This document shows, piece by piece, positions 7,632 to 8,494 of a DNA stretch of 8,494 bases (its first letter is position 1; each line of letters opens with the position of its first letter). The notes under the pieces were generated by a model. The model ran no database searches and was not told the DNA's origin. It saw nothing but the letters and a program-made list of their open reading frames with translations. This DNA comes from Clostridiales bacterium (lineage in GTDB: Bacteria; Bacillota_A; Clostridia; Saccharofermentanales; Saccharofermentanaceae), in NCBI GenBank assembly GCA_017649745.1, contig JAGCGE010000274.1, positions 1-8,494 on the forward strand, written 5' to 3'. Made by a program: the position numbers and the translations under genes.

Positions 7632-7688
7632 TCTGGTTCAAGCTCTGGCGGAACTGAAGGAGTGGATTTTGAGAACTGGAATTTCTAA
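6387..7688 (+). pseudogene. C-terminal part of the split BIG2 lipoprotein (rest of repeat 5, repeats 6-9, tail)
   Basis: This open stretch continues the 5268 frame directly after the TAG and encodes the rest of repeat 5, four further BIG2 repeats, a Gly/Ser linker (ASGSSSGGTEG) and the short tail VDFENWNF before TAA. It has no signal peptide. The first possible initiator is a TTG at 6387, which lies inside the first strand region of repeat 5, so initiation there would give a cytoplasmic fragment with a broken Ig fold. It is best read as the downstream half of a disrupted gene. Substitutions have kept BIG2 consensus residues and no other stop or frameshift has accumulated, so the interruption is recent, artefactual or conditionally read through. 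If TAG is read, the whole protein is a lipoprotein of 806 residues. Confidence 0.75.
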
Positions 7689-7699
7689 TTCTTTTTGAT

Positions 7700-7737
7700 A
7701 GTCCAGTAGTTATTAATACGCTGCCGGACTTTCTTTT
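7700..7737 (+). terminator. Intrinsic terminator after the BIG2 gene
   Basis: Bases 7700-7710 (AGTCCAGTAGT) pair with 7720-7730 (GCTGCCGGACT) in a ten-pair stem with one A-C mismatch and two wobbles, around a nine-base AT-rich loop. TTCTTTT follows. It starts 11 bases after the TAA at 7686-7688. It closes the surface-lipoprotein cluster and separates it from the OmpA gene, which has its own promoter. Confidence 0.75.
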
Positions 7738-7747
7738 GATTTAGTAT

Positions 7748-7778
7748 TTTGACATAAAGAAAAAAATTCGTAAAATTG
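7748..7778 (+). promoter_or_regulatory. Bacteroides-type promoter of the OmpA gene
   Basis: A -33 element TTTG at 7748-7751 is followed after exactly 19 bases by TAAAATTG at 7771-7778, which differs from the -7 consensus TAnnTTTG at one position. Transcription would start near 7784-7788, giving a leader of about 30 bases that is A/T-rich and lacks a Shine-Dalgarno sequence, as is usual in this phylum. The element lies directly behind a terminator, which supports an independent transcription unit. Confidence 0.7.
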
Positions 7779-7815
7779 TAGTTATAAGGATTGTTATTTA
7801 AAAACATATAATAAT

Positions 7816-8494
7816 ATGAAAAAAGCATTATTAGTTCTTTCTTCTTTTCTTGCGCTTACTTTTAGCGTAAATGCTCAGCAGTTCTTCCCTGACTGGTACA
7901 TTGGTGTCAAGGGTGGTATTGGAGAGACCATCGGAGAGACAAAATGGCAGGAACTTCTTTCACCTGCCGCTGCAATCAACGTAGGTTATCAGTTCACTCC
8001 TGTATTTGGTCTGCGTGGAGATATCTCCGGATGGCAAGCCAAGGGATTCCTTCCTGTTTACAAAGATTTGTATAAATTCAACTATGCTCAAGCTGCATTG
8101 GATGCTACCTTTGACCTTGCTAACCTCTTTGCAGGTTACAAGGAGCGCTTAGTTAATCCTTATGTATTCATCGGAGCAGGCGCAAACTACCGCTTCAACA
8201 ATGACGAGGCCAACGCTATTGCCAGCCACTTCTACAAAGACAACTATCTTTGGGATGGTGGCAAGATCTCTGTTCTTGGCCGTGCCGGTCTTGGAATCGA
8301 CTTCAGACTCTCTGACGCAGTTGCTCTTGAGCTTGAGGCTGCAGCAAACGGATACTCAGATCACTTCAACTCAAAGGTTGGAGATATCTTCGACTATCAG
8401 ATCAACGCTCTCGCAGGCCTTAAGTTCAACTTTGGCGCAGCCAAGAAGAAAGCCGCAGCTCTTGCTGCAGCAGAGGCTGAGGCCGCTCGCCTCG
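7816..8494 (+). CDS. OmpA-type outer-membrane beta-barrel protein, 3' end outside the window
   Basis: The first 226 codons of a gene that continues past the window. Residues 1-20 are an SPI signal peptide (MKKALLVL to VNA, cleaved before Gln21). Residues ~21-206 look like a small eight-stranded barrel: alternating hydrophobic strands such as WYIGVKGGIG, INVGYQF, PYVFIGAGANYRF and VLGRAGLGIDFRL, ending in the aromatic strand LAGLKFNF. From 207 a Lys/Ala/Glu-rich segment (AAKKKAAALAAAEAEAARL) begins. In Bacteroidales OmpA proteins this kind of helical linker leads to a peptidoglycan-binding OmpA C-terminal domain, which is expected downstream but not visible here. The likely role is to anchor the outer membrane to the cell wall. 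Codon use (AAG, GGT, ATC, TTC, CTT) suggests strong expression. The start is fixed by the signal peptide and the promoter spacing. Confidence 0.88.
   Translation, partial: MKKALLVLSSFLALTFSVNAQQFFPDWYIGVKGGIGETIGETKWQELLSPAAAINVGYQFTPVFGLRGDISGWQAKGFLPVYKDLYKFNYAQAALDATFDLANLFAGYKERLVNPYVFIGAGANYRFNNDEANAIASHFYKDNYLWDGGKISVLGRAGLGIDFRLSDAVALELEAAANGYSDHFNSKVGDIFDYQINALAGLKFNFGAAKKKAAALAAAEAEAARL

Noticed and set aside
6387..7688. Independent gene starting at TTG 6387
   Set aside because: The start lies inside the first strand of a BIG2 repeat, there is no signal peptide, and the same frame continues from the upstream ORF. It is the second half of a split gene.
3345..7688. Genome-wide recoding of TAG to Gln as in some crAss-like phages
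   Set aside because: The window shows no phage genes, and the first TAG is followed at once by a new lipoprotein signal peptide, as expected for a real stop. Kept only as a testable alternative.

Overview
The window looks like chromosomal DNA of a member of the Bacteroidales, probably a gut or oral lineage. The evidence is consistent: SPII lipoproteins of the DUF4988, fimbrillin-like, FISUMP and BIG2 types, AT-rich start regions without Shine-Dalgarno sequences, Bacteroides-type promoter elements (TTTG, 19 bp, TAnnTTTG) and a Bacteroidales-style OmpA. A family or genus cannot be read from this stretch. All real genes are on the + strand.

Layout. 1-132 is an upstream leader with a perfect -7 box (9-16) and an 11-bp bulged hairpin (35-63). 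133-3267 encodes a 1044-residue acidic lipoprotein with a short N-terminal coiled coil and strong codon bias. 3268-3344 holds a perfect 21-bp stem-loop. 3345-5261 encodes a lipoprotein with a fimbrillin-like N-terminal half and a C-terminal FISUMP domain. Six bases later, 5268-7688 encodes a lipoprotein with nine tandem BIG2 Ig-like repeats, but a TAG codon at 6378-6380 splits it into a four-repeat exported part and an orphan C-terminal part. After a terminator (7700-7737) and a well-formed promoter (7748-7778), an OmpA-type outer-membrane protein starts at 7816 and runs off the end.

How they fit together. The first three genes look like one cell-surface cassette: an abundant lipoprotein first, then, behind a strong hairpin and without a promoter that I can recognise, two accessory or adhesin-like lipoproteins with weaker codon bias. 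My working model is that the hairpin attenuates read-through, so the downstream proteins are made in smaller amounts. This is inference. The OmpA gene is a separate transcription unit. I see no mobile element, CRISPR array, tRNA or rRNA, and no defence or biosynthetic system. The most unusual points are the amber-split BIG2 array, the intercistronic hairpin and the fimbrillin-FISUMP architecture.
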